Positions 18,019 to 27,823 of a DNA stretch of 39,021 nucleotides are shown piece after piece. The stretch spans positions 1 to 39,021 of the forward strand of contig NZ_PGEM01000077.1 in the NCBI RefSeq assembly GCF_002934005.1, in the 5' to 3' direction. Below the pieces are notes generated by a model. That model was not told the origin of the DNA, did not search any database, and saw nothing but the letters and a program-made list of their open reading frames with translations. The stretch comes from Cuspidothrix issatschenkoi CHARLIE-1 (lineage in GTDB: Bacteria > Cyanobacteriota > Cyanobacteriia > Cyanobacteriales > Nostocaceae). Within the stretch, counting starts at the first letter, position 1. Each line of letters starts with the position of its first letter. The position numbers were made by a program, and so were the translations under genes.

Positions 18019-18513
18019 TTACAATTCATCAAAATAATAGGTCACGACTCCAGAAATGGGGTCATTACCAATTCTGACATGATTTGATTTGAGCATTTCT
18101 TGAAGTGCAACTTCGACTTCTGCAAAGCTCATTCCCGTAGCCTTGACACCTTGAGTTACAGTTAAACTACCACCTCTAGCTTCTGCGGCTTCTATTAGTT
18201 TAACAATCATTGGTTTCTCCGCCGGTTTGTGGACTTGGGAAATAAATATCCGTTCATTCATGGGTACACCCAAAGGTGATATACCAGCTTTTAGTAGCAA
18301 TTTTTGTTCATATTCGTCCACCATATTAGGTATGATTAATAAATCATAGATTTGTCCCAAGTAAAAGAAACCACAGGTAAAGAACCATAATAAACCAGTA
18401 ACGGTTTTACCATTATATAAGCGATGTAACCCGCCTATTCCCAAAAAACCAGCCCCACATAAGAGGTAAGAAATAAGCAGACGGTCTTTATGTTCACTAT
18501 TTTTTATATTCAT
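18019..18513 (-). CDS. TM2 domain-containing membrane protein
   Basis: The TM2 domain occupies about residues 9-68: LLISYLLCGAGFLGIGGLHR (first span with the typical G/H/R turn), LYNGKTVTGLLWFFTCGFFY (second span), then GQIYDLLIIPNMVDEYE, the family's D-containing end. The remaining 95 residues form a cytoplasmic winged-helix-like tail (MIVKLIEAAEARGGSLTVTQ ... ATGMSFAEVEVALQEMLKS) ending in IGNDPISGVVTYYFDEL. This combination of TM2 plus a small helical DNA- or protein-binding-like tail is common in cyanobacteria; its role is unknown. ATG at 18511-18513. Divergent from the dus gene. Confidence 0.85.
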   Translation of the reverse strand: MNIKNSEHKDRLLISYLLCGAGFLGIGGLHRLYNGKTVTGLLWFFTCGFFYLGQIYDLLIIPNMVDEYEQKLLLKAGISPLGVPMNERIFISQVHKPAEKPMIVKLIEAAEARGGSLTVTQGVKATGMSFAEVEVALQEMLKSNHVRIGNDPISGVVTYYFDEL

Positions 18514-18620
18514 CTTATTTTATACCCATTAGGATTTACTAGGTTAATAATCCACATTCCTATTAACTACCACTGATCAGACTTCGATTCCCCAATTAAC
18601 CATTATATTTATTCATCACC

Positions 18621-19658
18621 ATGATTTCCCTTGCTCCTGAACTCCAAGCTAGACTTTCCACACCTCTAAAAATCGGTTCATTTGAAGTTAAAAGCCGTGT
18701 TTTACAGTCTCCCTTATCAGGAGTAACTGATTTGGTCTTTCGGCGGTTGGTGCGTCGTTATGCACCAGACTCCATGATGTATACAGAAATGGTAAATGCG
18801 ACGGGTTTACACTATGTTAACCAATTACCAAAAATCATGGAGGTAGATCCTAACGAACGTCCAATTAGTATTCAATTATTTGATTGTCGTCCCGATTTTT
18901 TAGCAGAAGCAGCGATAAAAGCGGTTGCGGAAGGTGCGGATACTGTTGATATTAATATGGGATGTCCTGTTAATAAAATTACTAAAAATGGTGGCGGTTC
19001 TTCCTTATTACGTCAACCAGAAATTGCTGAAGCAATTGTACGAGAAGTAGTAAAAGCAGTAGATGTTCCTGTCACTGTCAAAACCCGCATTGGTTGGAAT
19101 GAAAATGAAATTACAATTCTTGATTTTGCCAAAAGAATGGAAGATGCAGGAGCGAAAATGATTACTGTACATGGACGCACTCGTTCCCAAGGTTATAACG
19201 GTAATGCACGCTGGGAATGGATAGCAAAAGTAAAAGAAATTTTATTAATTCCTGTCATTGGTAACGGGGATATTTTTTCTGTGGAAGCGGCGGTAAAATG
19301 TTTGGAACAAACTGGTGCAGATGGAGTAATGTGTTCTCGCGGAACTTTAGGTTATCCGTTTTTAGTTGGTGAGGTTGATCACTTTCTAAAAACAGGAGAA
19401 TTATTACCACCTCCTAACCCAATTCAACGTTTAGAATGTGCTAGAGAACATCTTTTTGCTTTGTGGGAATACAAAGGAGATAGGGGAGTACGTCAAGCTC
19501 GTAAACACATGACCTGGTATGCTAAAGGCTTTATGGGTGCTGCTGATTTACGGGGTAAATTAAGTTTAATGGAAACTGTACAACAAGGTTTAGATTTAAT
19601 TGATGGTGCTATGGAAAAATTAGCTCATGGGTATGAAATAGAGGAAGAAACAGTATAG
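18621..19658 (+). CDS. dusB: tRNA-dihydrouridine synthase, DusB-like
   Basis: FMN enzyme that reduces uridines in the tRNA D-loop. A TIM barrel with SPLSGVTDLVFRRLVRRY at the start, the catalytic Cys115 in VDINMGCPVNKITKNGGGSS, TVKTRIGW, TVHGRTRSQGYNG, PVIGNGDIFS and GVMCSRGTLGYPF. The MGCP.NK.. form of the catalytic loop and the lack of the DusA-type MDWT start point to the DusB/NifR3 group. The 345-residue length is normal. ATG 18621. It converges closely (13 bp) with the following minus-strand gene. Confidence 0.92.
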   Translation: MISLAPELQARLSTPLKIGSFEVKSRVLQSPLSGVTDLVFRRLVRRYAPDSMMYTEMVNATGLHYVNQLPKIMEVDPNERPISIQLFDCRPDFLAEAAIKAVAEGADTVDINMGCPVNKITKNGGGSSLLRQPEIAEAIVREVVKAVDVPVTVKTRIGWNENEITILDFAKRMEDAGAKMITVHGRTRSQGYNGNARWEWIAKVKEILLIPVIGNGDIFSVEAAVKCLEQTGADGVMCSRGTLGYPFLVGEVDHFLKTGELLPPPNPIQRLECAREHLFALWEYKGDRGVRQARKHMTWYAKGFMGAADLRGKLSLMETVQQGLDLIDGAMEKLAHGYEIEEETV

Positions 19659-19671
19659 GAGGGTCAATTTC

Positions 19672-20271
19672 TTAATTTTCTTTAAACCATAATGCTAAAC
19701 CACCTCCTTTTCCCCTAGCAGCAATCATATTTTCCGTAATTAAAAAGAAAACGAAAAAAGGTAATTTAGCTATGGGTTTTTCATAAAAAATTTCTGATGA
19801 ATTTTCACTAGTTTTACCAGAAGACATAGGCTTATTAAAAATGATTTTGTTTAAAAAGCTTAACTGCATTTGTAAAAAATCAAAAGCCAAAATATTCTTT
19901 TTACCCAAAAATTTCGTGAGTCCTGTTAATTTGAGCAAAATAGAGCCTAACTGAACTTGATTACTAATTTCTCCCCTGTGACTTTTTTCTAAATTTTCAG
20001 AAAATGCCAAATAAATATTTAAGAATTTTGGCATATATCTTCCAGCTTTTAAAATTATTCCTCCCTTTTTTCTCACTTTTTTAGTTCCCGTAGCAAAACA
20101 TAACCGCCATTTACCATTTAAATCAGAAAAATTATAATTAATTTTTTCATTTTTGGTATGGGTTTCTGCTGCTAATAAAGCATTAACAACTATTTCCCCT
20201 TCTGGTAGTTTTGTTCCTTCTTGGTAAGCATTAGCCGCTTGTGCCAAAACATTGATAAAATCGGATGTCAT
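19672..20271 (-). CDS. PAP/fibrillin-like protein (tentative)
   Basis: No family can be assigned with certainty. The segment LNGKWRLCFATGTKK (about residues 50-64), preceded by a helix with INVLAQAANAYQEG, and the end ITENMIAARGKGGGLALWFK match the lipocalin-like layout of plastid-lipid-associated (PAP/fibrillin) proteins, where L.G.W.L.YT and a C-terminal ..R...GGL.L/V pattern are conserved. If so, it would bind lipids or quinones at thylakoids. The 199 residues include a lysine-rich middle (KKVRKKGGIILKAGRYMPKF). ATG at 20269-20271. The decarboxylase gene lies 42 bp upstream on the same strand, so they may form one transcript. Confidence 0.55.
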   Translation of the reverse strand: MTSDFINVLAQAANAYQEGTKLPEGEIVVNALLAAETHTKNEKINYNFSDLNGKWRLCFATGTKKVRKKGGIILKAGRYMPKFLNIYLAFSENLEKSHRGEISNQVQLGSILLKLTGLTKFLGKKNILAFDFLQMQLSFLNKIIFNKPMSSGKTSENSSEIFYEKPIAKLPFFVFFLITENMIAARGKGGGLALWFKEN

Positions 20272-20313
20272 GAGTATATATCTATTCCTGTGTCAATAGT
20301 TCAATCTATCAGT

Positions 20314-21786
20314 CTATATCTTCACAACTTTTAAAGTTTGCAAAGTTTTATCGGCACAACCGGTAATAAATCCCCCCATATTTTTAATTTTTTGCAAATA
20401 TTCTAAAGCTGTATTTGTAATTAATTCTCCTGGCATTAATACAGGTATGCCTGGAGGATAGGGACAAACAATTTCGGCACAAATTTGATTTTCTGCGTTC
20501 TCTACAAGTAAGGTTTCGCTATTAGCAAAAAAAGCCTCACGGGGAGAAATGGACATAACATAGCTTATTATATTATCGTTTCTATTTTTACACGGTTGAC
20601 ATTCAGATGTCAAGAGGTCATGTTGATGAAATTTTTGGCTCAGATGAAACAACGTCTGAATTAACTTTTGAAGATCGCTTTCTGTGTTACCGATACTAAT
20701 AATAAAGATGATATTTTGTAAGGATGAAAATTCAGGAGTTACGCCCAAATCATTGATCAAATCCTCTGCTATGAATCCGGTAATACCTAGTTGAGAGACA
20801 TTAACAGTTAAACGAGTTTGATCTAATGTCAAAAAACCAGAATTGTCATATTGAGGAAGTTGTAAAATGGATAAACTAGGAATTGTAGTAATTTTCTTTC
20901 TAGCTATGTTTGCAAGTTCCAACGTTTGAGAAAGGAGGTTTTTTCCATGTATTGCCATTTGCTGACGTGCAGCATCAAGAGAAGCTAAAAGAATAAAACT
21001 AGGACTGGTAGATTGAACTAATTGTAAAGCTTTATTGACTCTATCAATATCAATTCTTTTACCTTGAATATGTAACATAGATGCTTGTGTCATTGCACCC
21101 AAGGTTTTATGAATTGATTGTACTGTTAAATCTGCACCTAAAGATAAAGCAGATGTTGGTAATTCTGGGTGAAAATGAAAATGTGCGCCATGAGCTTCAT
21201 CTACAATTAAAGGAATATTATATTGATGGGTAATGTAGGCAATACTTTTTAAATCTCCACAAACACCGTAATAAGTAGGATAAACTATCAGCACTGCTTT
21301 AGCATCTGGATGTTTTATTAATGTTGCTTTTACTGCTTTCGGTGTAATGCTGTAAGCAATATCTAAATCTTCATTATATTCAGGATTGATAAAAATAGGA
21401 ATTGCACCAGAAAGAATCAATCCAGAAATAACTGAAGAATGAACATTTCTAGGCAGAATAATTTTATCTCCCATTCTACAAGTAGCGAGAATTGCAGCTT
21501 CAATTCCGCAGGTAGAACCATTAACTAAAAACCACGTTTTTTCCGCACCAAAAGCCTCCGCAGCAAGTTCTTGGGCGGCAAGAATTACGCTTTGGGGTGA
21601 AAATAAATTATCTAATTCTGCTAATTCTGTTAAGTCAGCGCGAAAGACATCTTTCCCAATTAAATCCGTTAAAATTGGGGAAATGCCTATACCGCATTTA
21701 TGTCCTGGGGTGTAAAATGGGGCGTGAGGACGGGTCTTACAGGCTTTCAAGGCATCAATTAAGGGGGTTTGGTTTTGATTGAGCAT
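20314..21786 (-). CDS. Orn/Lys/Arg decarboxylase family PLP enzyme
   Basis: Fold-type I PLP decarboxylase of the short form without the N-terminal response-regulator-like domain. Key segments: APFYTPGHKCG (residues 22-32), VNGSTCGIEAAILATCRMGD, LPRNVHSSVISGLILSGA, LIVDEAHGAHFHFH and the PLP lysine K227 in QSIHKTLGAMTQAS. The C-terminal CPYPPGIPVLMPGE is also diagnostic. Members act on lysine, arginine or ornithine in polyamine synthesis; the substrate cannot be deduced. The 490-residue length is usual for cyanobacteria. ATG at 21784-21786. Divergent from the DUF262 gene. Confidence 0.93.
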   Translation of the reverse strand: MLNQNQTPLIDALKACKTRPHAPFYTPGHKCGIGISPILTDLIGKDVFRADLTELAELDNLFSPQSVILAAQELAAEAFGAEKTWFLVNGSTCGIEAAILATCRMGDKIILPRNVHSSVISGLILSGAIPIFINPEYNEDLDIAYSITPKAVKATLIKHPDAKAVLIVYPTYYGVCGDLKSIAYITHQYNIPLIVDEAHGAHFHFHPELPTSALSLGADLTVQSIHKTLGAMTQASMLHIQGKRIDIDRVNKALQLVQSTSPSFILLASLDAARQQMAIHGKNLLSQTLELANIARKKITTIPSLSILQLPQYDNSGFLTLDQTRLTVNVSQLGITGFIAEDLINDLGVTPEFSSLQNIIFIISIGNTESDLQKLIQTLFHLSQKFHQHDLLTSECQPCKNRNDNIISYVMSISPREAFFANSETLLVENAENQICAEIVCPYPPGIPVLMPGELITNTALEYLQKIKNMGGFITGCADKTLQTLKVVKI

Positions 21787-21884
21787 TTTGTGGGAAAATG
21801 AAGCGTTTAGAACTTAAGTTAAAATTGATCAAGTATAGAATATCAAGAAATAATATGATATATTGTATTTGAATTCAAATCCTT

Positions 21885-23126
21885 ATGCAAAGCGAAACTA
21901 TGACTAACGAAGAGGTAATCTTTTTTGAGGAAGAGGAAGATCAAGAAATTGAGTCTGAACCGCTGAGTGGGTTAATTCCTGAATTAAAGCAAATTCAAGA
22001 AATTGTTGTTTCTGGTAGTGACTGGACAACAGAGACAATCTTTAATCAACTTGATCGGGGTAATATAGAGCTAAATCCAAGATTTCAAAGACGAGACGCT
22101 TGGGATATTACTCGTAAAAGTAGGTTTATCGAATCACTTATACTTGGGTTTCCAGTACCACAAATAGTATTAGCTGTTAATCGTCAGGAAAAAGGTAAAT
22201 TTATTGTTCTTGATGGTAAACAACGATTGTTAACTATTCTGCAATTTTATGGTGGAAGTGATGAAAAAATATCGAATAATAACAATGCCTTTGCTTTAAG
22301 AAATCTAGAATTTAGACGTGATTTAATCGGCAAAAAATATGAAGATTTTAAAAATGATGTCTTTTTGAGTTCTGTACGTAATGATCTTGATAACCAAACT
22401 ATTCGTACAGTATTAATTAGGAGTTGGACTAAGGAAAACTTACTATATAAAATTTTTCTGCGCCTGAATATAGGAGGTACTCCATTATCTCCTCAAGAGC
22501 TAAGACAAGCATTACATCCAGGTACTTTTACCAATTGGTTAGATGATCAATCAGTTGAAAGTAAGGCTCTGAGAAAGATATTTAAATCATCAAATCCTGA
22601 TTCTCGGATGCGTGATGTTGAATTACTATTACGTTATATAGGATTTCATTATTTTTTATCTGATTATCGGGGAAATCTCAAGGAATTTCTTGACATGACT
22701 TGTGAAAGGCTTAATAATCAGAGATATAATGATATTACAAATGTAGTCAATCAATTTGAAGAAGCAGTACAAACAACTATTAATATATTTGCAGAAAAAA
22801 ACTTCTCTCGTTTATGGTCGAGCAGAAATAATAAATATCAAAGCCAATTCAATCGAGCAATTTTAGATGTGATGGTTTTTTATTTTTCAGATGAAATAAT
22901 CAGGAAATCTGCTGAAGATCATCAAAAAAAAGTTGAAGTTGCTTTTCAGGAATTATGTTCATCAAACAGTGATTTTAGAGAAGCTGTTGAACGCAGAACG
23001 CAGAATATTTCTGAGATTTATAATCGTCTGAGGTTGTGGGGTGAAAGTCTACGAAAAGTTTTAGAAGTAAACTTTAATTTACCTGAACTAGATGGTAATC
23101 GGATTATTTTTAATGGGTTGAGGTAG
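21885..23126 (+). CDS. DUF262 (GmrSD N-terminal-like, ParB-fold) protein
   Basis: The DUF262 domain occupies about residues 45-250: IELNPRFQRRDAWDITRKSR (residues 61-80), FIESLILGFPVPQIVLA and the hallmark nucleotide-handling motif VLDGKQRLLTIL (DGKQR at 110-114). This domain occurs in type IV restriction enzymes (GmrSD) and in BREX/phage-defence proteins, where it hydrolyses NTPs. The C-terminal DUF1524 (HNH nuclease) half found in GmrSD is not visible; the rest (about 250-413) is helical with no HNH motif. A strongly acidic patch (about 10-26) starts the protein. ATG 21885; ATG 21900 is also possible. A HEPN gene follows after 14 bp, clearly one operon. Confidence 0.88.
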   Translation: MQSETMTNEEVIFFEEEEDQEIESEPLSGLIPELKQIQEIVVSGSDWTTETIFNQLDRGNIELNPRFQRRDAWDITRKSRFIESLILGFPVPQIVLAVNRQEKGKFIVLDGKQRLLTILQFYGGSDEKISNNNNAFALRNLEFRRDLIGKKYEDFKNDVFLSSVRNDLDNQTIRTVLIRSWTKENLLYKIFLRLNIGGTPLSPQELRQALHPGTFTNWLDDQSVESKALRKIFKSSNPDSRMRDVELLLRYIGFHYFLSDYRGNLKEFLDMTCERLNNQRYNDITNVVNQFEEAVQTTINIFAEKNFSRLWSSRNNKYQSQFNRAILDVMVFYFSDEIIRKSAEDHQKKVEVAFQELCSSNSDFREAVERRTQNISEIYNRLRLWGESLRKVLEVNFNLPELDGNRIIFNGLR

Positions 23127-23140
23127 GTTCTTAATAAGAT

Positions 23141-23791
23141 ATGCCAGAATCTGATAAATTTATTACTTTAAGAACGCAGTTAAACAGGTTAAAAGACGAA
23201 TTTCTTCCTGAAATTAGCCCGACAAGTTTATATTCCGAGAGTCAGTTATCTAGAACTGCTGCATACAGAGTTCTTGCCCATGCTGAAATTGAGTCTTATC
23301 TTGAAGATAGAGCTTGGGAATTAGCTCTAGATGCTAAAAGAGCTTGGGATACAACGGGTAAAACTACTCGCACTTTAATATGTCTGCTTGGTTTCTCTGA
23401 TTTAACTATGGATAAACCACCAGATACACTTAAAAAACCCAACAATGTAAGTCAAGATAATCACGATAAGAGATTGAAAATAACTGAAAAAATAAATTCA
23501 GCTATCAAGAGCTTTAGGAAGGTTATTGATAATAATCATGGATTAAAAGAAAAAAACATTTTAGCATTACTATTACCCATAGGAATAAATAATAATGACT
23601 TAGATCCTAATAATACTTGGCTTGCTACTATGAGTACATTCGGAGAAAAACGAGGTCTTGTAGCCCATAAATCATCTACATCATACATGACTATTCAAAC
23701 TCCAGATCCGGCAAATGAATTAAATACTGTAAACCAAATTACTGATGAACTTTTAAGAATAGATGAATTAATCAATAATTTGATAGAATGA
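23141..23791 (+). CDS. HEPN-domain protein, putative RNase partner of DUF262
   Basis: 216 residues, all-helical. The C-terminal half contains EKRGLVAHKSS, that is R171-x4-H176, the catalytic Rx4-6H motif of HEPN ribonucleases, after a long helix and linker. An earlier helix, RVLAHAEIESYLEDRAWELA, resembles the first HEPN helix of the RiboL-PSP and MAE_18760/MAE_28990 type families. The stop codon of the DUF262 gene and this ATG are 14 bp apart. The base composition is AT-rich like its partner. The likely activity is RNA cleavage; whether DUF262 is its antitoxin, its sensor or a co-effector is not known. A transfer RNA or integrase is not adjacent. Confidence 0.75.
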   Translation: MPESDKFITLRTQLNRLKDEFLPEISPTSLYSESQLSRTAAYRVLAHAEIESYLEDRAWELALDAKRAWDTTGKTTRTLICLLGFSDLTMDKPPDTLKKPNNVSQDNHDKRLKITEKINSAIKSFRKVIDNNHGLKEKNILALLLPIGINNNDLDPNNTWLATMSTFGEKRGLVAHKSSTSYMTIQTPDPANELNTVNQITDELLRIDELINNLIE

Positions 23792-23891
23792 CATGTAAAA
23801 TATGATTGTTCCTACACAATAATTTCAACTTCAAAAAATATCAGAATAACTTGTATAATAAGACTATTTAACCTGTCACCCCTTACCCACC

Positions 23892-24896
23892 ATGACAACT
23901 AGCGAAACGATGAACCAAGTGGACTACCTCCGCATCAGTTTAATTGATCGCTGTAATTTCCGTTGTCAATACTGTATGCCAGCAGGTGCAGAATTAGATT
24001 ATCTTCTCAAACAGCAATTGTTAACCGATGAAGAACTACTGATCCTAATTCAAGAAGTATTTATTCCCGTTGGTTTTACCCGCTTTCGCTTAACCGGTGG
24101 TGAACCTTTACTCCGTCCCCATATAGTTGAGTTAATAGAAAAAATTGCCCATCTTCCCCAAACCCAAGATTTAGCAATGACAACCAATGGGTTTTTACTC
24201 GCTCCCATTGCCCAAAGTCTATATAATGCAGGGTTGAGAAGAATTAATATTAGTTTAGATTCCCTTGATCCACACATATTTAACCAAATTATTGGTAATC
24301 ATGGCCGTGGACGCTGGCAACAAGTATGGGAAGGCATTCAAACCGCTTATAATGTCGGCTTTAATCCATTAAAATTAAATGTAGTCGTTGTTCCCGGTGT
24401 GAATGACCATGAAATTTTAGATTTAGCAGCTTTAACAATTGATAAACAATGGCACGTCCGATTTATTGAATTTATGCCCATTGGTAACGGAGATTTGTTT
24501 GGCGATCGCGGTTGGATATCTTCAGCCAATTTACGTCAATCTATCCGTGAGCGTTGGGGCTTGACAGAATCTCAAGTGCGCGGTAACGGACCGGCTGATG
24601 TGTTTCAAATTCCCGGCGCGAAGGGAACACTAGGTTTTATTAGTCAAATGTCAGAATGTTTTTGCGATCGCTGTAACCGAATGCGACTCAGTGCCGATGG
24701 TTGGTTACGTCCCTGCTTATTAAAGGAAACAGGTCAAATTGACTTAAAAACGGACTTACGCGCTGGTATTAGCACTAAAGAGTTAAAAGAAAAAGTTCAA
24801 GAAATCTTAAATATAAAACCAGAAATCAACTTTAAACAACGCGACTCTGGTACTGTCGGCGCATATACCCGTACCATGTCGCAGATTGGTGGTTAG
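23892..24896 (+). CDS. moaA: GTP 3',8-cyclase MoaA
   Basis: Radical SAM enzyme of the first step of molybdenum cofactor synthesis (GTP to 3',8-cyclo-7,8-dihydro-GTP, together with MoaC). The N-terminal cluster is C21, C25 and C28 in [31 protein letters not shown] and [11 protein letters not shown] follow. The C-terminal second cluster is in [21 protein letters not shown] plus a later Cys (split: [24 protein letters not shown]). The terminal Gly-Gly (MSQIGG), needed for activity in the family, is present. The 334-residue length is normal. ATG 23892. No other moa genes are in the window. Confidence 0.96.
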   Translation: MTTSETMNQVDYLRISLIDRCNFRCQYCMPAGAELDYLLKQQLLTDEELLILIQEVFIPVGFTRFRLTGGEPLLRPHIVELIEKIAHLPQTQDLAMTTNGFLLAPIAQSLYNAGLRRINISLDSLDPHIFNQIIGNHGRGRWQQVWEGIQTAYNVGFNPLKLNVVVVPGVNDHEILDLAALTIDKQWHVRFIEFMPIGNGDLFGDRGWISSANLRQSIRERWGLTESQVRGNGPADVFQIPGAKGTLGFISQMSECFCDRCNRMRLSADGWLRPCLLKETGQIDLKTDLRAGISTKELKEKVQEILNIKPEINFKQRDSGTVGAYTRTMSQIGG

Positions 24897-24908
24897 TCAT
24901 TTCCCCGA

Positions 24909-24981
24909 ATTTTAGATTTTAGATTTTAGATTCCAAGAAAAACAATTCCAATCCAAAATCGTAAATCCAAAATCCAAAATT
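24909..24981. repeat. TTTTAGA / CCAAAAT heptamer repeats in inverted arrangement
   Basis: ATTTTAGATTTTAGATTTTA then GATTCCA on the left and AATCCAAAATC, AAATCCAAAATCCAAAATTG on the right. Tandem 7-base units on both sides of a short spacer are partly complementary and fill the space between convergent moaA and rpsD. STRR type, possibly acting as a bidirectional 3'-end structure. Confidence 0.65.
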
Positions 24982-24984
24982 GTC

Positions 24985-25593
24985 CTACGCTTGACGTGAG
25001 TAGTATTCCACAACTAGCAGTTCATTAACTTGTAGTGCCACCCATTCCCGTTCAATTACACTATTGACTTTGCCAACCAATTTGGTTTTATCAAACTCTA
25101 AATGACTAGGAAGGTTAGCTAAACCGGGATATTGCAAGTTAGCTTCTACCAACTTCTTAGAAGCTTCTCGATTTCTCACAGCCACTTCTTCGCCAGGACG
25201 GCACTGATAGCTGGCAATATTTACTACCCGACCATTAACAGTTACGTGGCCATGGTTCACCAATTGACGGGCGGCGGGAATTGTGGGAGCCATACCCATA
25301 CGGAAAACGGTATTATCCAGGCGCATTTCTAGAAATTGCAGCAATACTTGTCCTGTAGAACCAGATACTCGTCTAGCTTTACGGACATAGCGGAGCATTT
25401 GTTTTTCGGTTAAACCATAATTCAAACGCAGCTTTTGCTTTTCCTCCAAACGGATAGCATACTCAGAGCGCTTTTTACGGTTTTGTCCATGTTGACCAGG
25501 GGCGTAAGCACGTCTAGCACTCTTGCGAGTTAACCCTGGCAATTCGCCTAAACGACGGACAATTCTGAGGCGGGGTCCTCTATATCGGGACAT
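24985..25593 (-). CDS. rpsD: 30S ribosomal protein S4
   Basis: Primary 16S rRNA-binding protein that starts assembly of the 30S body. It opens [20 protein letters not shown] and carries [20 protein letters not shown], the cyanobacterial/plastid form without zinc-binding cysteines. The S4 RNA-binding domain reads [20 protein letters not shown] and [19 protein letters not shown]. It ends in [13 protein letters not shown]. 202 residues, the expected length. ATG at 25591-25593. It stands apart from the large ribosomal operons, as is usual in cyanobacteria. Confidence 0.98.
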   Translation of the reverse strand: MSRYRGPRLRIVRRLGELPGLTRKSARRAYAPGQHGQNRKKRSEYAIRLEEKQKLRLNYGLTEKQMLRYVRKARRVSGSTGQVLLQFLEMRLDNTVFRMGMAPTIPAARQLVNHGHVTVNGRVVNIASYQCRPGEEVAVRNREASKKLVEANLQYPGLANLPSHLEFDKTKLVGKVNSVIEREWVALQVNELLVVEYYSRQA

Positions 25594-25839
25594 GAGTTTC
25601 CTTAATTGATCCTTCTTAAATTTTATTCAGAACTACTATTATGGCATAGTTCCCCTCAAGCATAGACATTTTATCGCTAAATTGTCTTTTGTGAGAGGAA
25701 AAAAAGTCAAATAAAACGGATTCAGGTCTGTGAACCTCCTGGTTTCAGGCTTTGAAGATTAATTTTCGTGCTTATTCCGGTGAATAGAACTAGATTTACT
25801 GTTAACATTCAGGAAAATCAACCCGTATCATCTTAGTTA

Positions 25840-26427
25840 ATGCGAGTTATGATGATCTTCACAAGCAAAAAAAAAATTAATATCTTTGGGAACAAACAAA
25901 CCATTTATTCCTTTAGAGTATTTACAGCATCATTTATAACCTTATATGGCTTACTACCCAGTAGTTTGCCCAGTATAGCCGTTACAGATTCCTACCAAAA
26001 CGATTATCGAGCTTGTGCTGCTCAACTATTGAGCTTAGGTATTACAGGGCAAACAGCATCTCAAGGCTGTGCTACCGCACTCCGACCCAGAGAATTATCC
26101 TCATGTGTAGCAAAAATTAATAAGCTCACACAAATCACACCTGTGGATGCTCTTCCTACCTGTCAACAGGCTCGCCGTCCACAGGATCTAGCAACCTGTG
26201 TAGTTAGCATTAGTAAAAGTTATCAGGGGTCAGCAAACCTAGCTACCTTAAAATCCTGCGGTCGCAGTTTATTACCAGTAAGCTTTGCCGAGTGCGTGGT
26301 TGGTTTGCGTCGAGCAGTTGATTTAACTCCCGATCAGGCATTAACTACTTGTATTGATGCCAGTGAGGGATCTAGCGGTTTTGGTGCAGTGCCTACTAAG
26401 CCATTGGGTTTAAACCCCAATCTGTAA
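25840..26427 (+). CDS. secreted cysteine-repeat protein, unknown function
   Basis: A long signal peptide is likely (basic KKKINIFGNK, then a hydrophobic stretch ending near LPSIAV, about residue 48). The mature part consists of three tandem repeats of 31-32 residues, each opening with C-x11-C: CATALRPRELSSC, CQQARRPQDLATC and CGRSLLPVSFAEC, each followed by V..(I/L) and a helix ending A..T/L.. before the next C. A final C and a glycine/proline tail close the protein. The regular cysteine spacing suggests disulfides in the periplasm or cell wall. ATG 25840; ATGs at 25849 and 25852 are alternatives. It converges with hetR. I do not recognise a named family. Confidence 0.7.
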   Translation: MRVMMIFTSKKKINIFGNKQTIYSFRVFTASFITLYGLLPSSLPSIAVTDSYQNDYRACAAQLLSLGITGQTASQGCATALRPRELSSCVAKINKLTQITPVDALPTCQQARRPQDLATCVVSISKSYQGSANLATLKSCGRSLLPVSFAECVVGLRRAVDLTPDQALTTCIDASEGSSGFGAVPTKPLGLNPNL

Positions 26428-26473
26428 AAAACACCTCACCTGTCAACTCCTCTGAGTAAATAGATTTCATAAC

Positions 26474-26502
26474 TGTAGGGTTGGTCAGGATGCCACCCTA
26501 CA
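26474..26502. terminator. TGTAGGGT/ACCCTACA hairpin between convergent genes
   Basis: TGTAGGGT (26474-26481) and ACCCTACA (26495-26502) form an 8-bp stem between the 3' end of the cysteine-repeat gene and the 3' end of hetR. The TGTAGGG motif is shared with the palindrome at 6116. It probably separates the two transcripts, although no T-run follows. Confidence 0.5.
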
Positions 26503-26522
26503 CAATGTCAGAATTGTATTTT

Positions 26523-27823
<1,301 letters not shown>

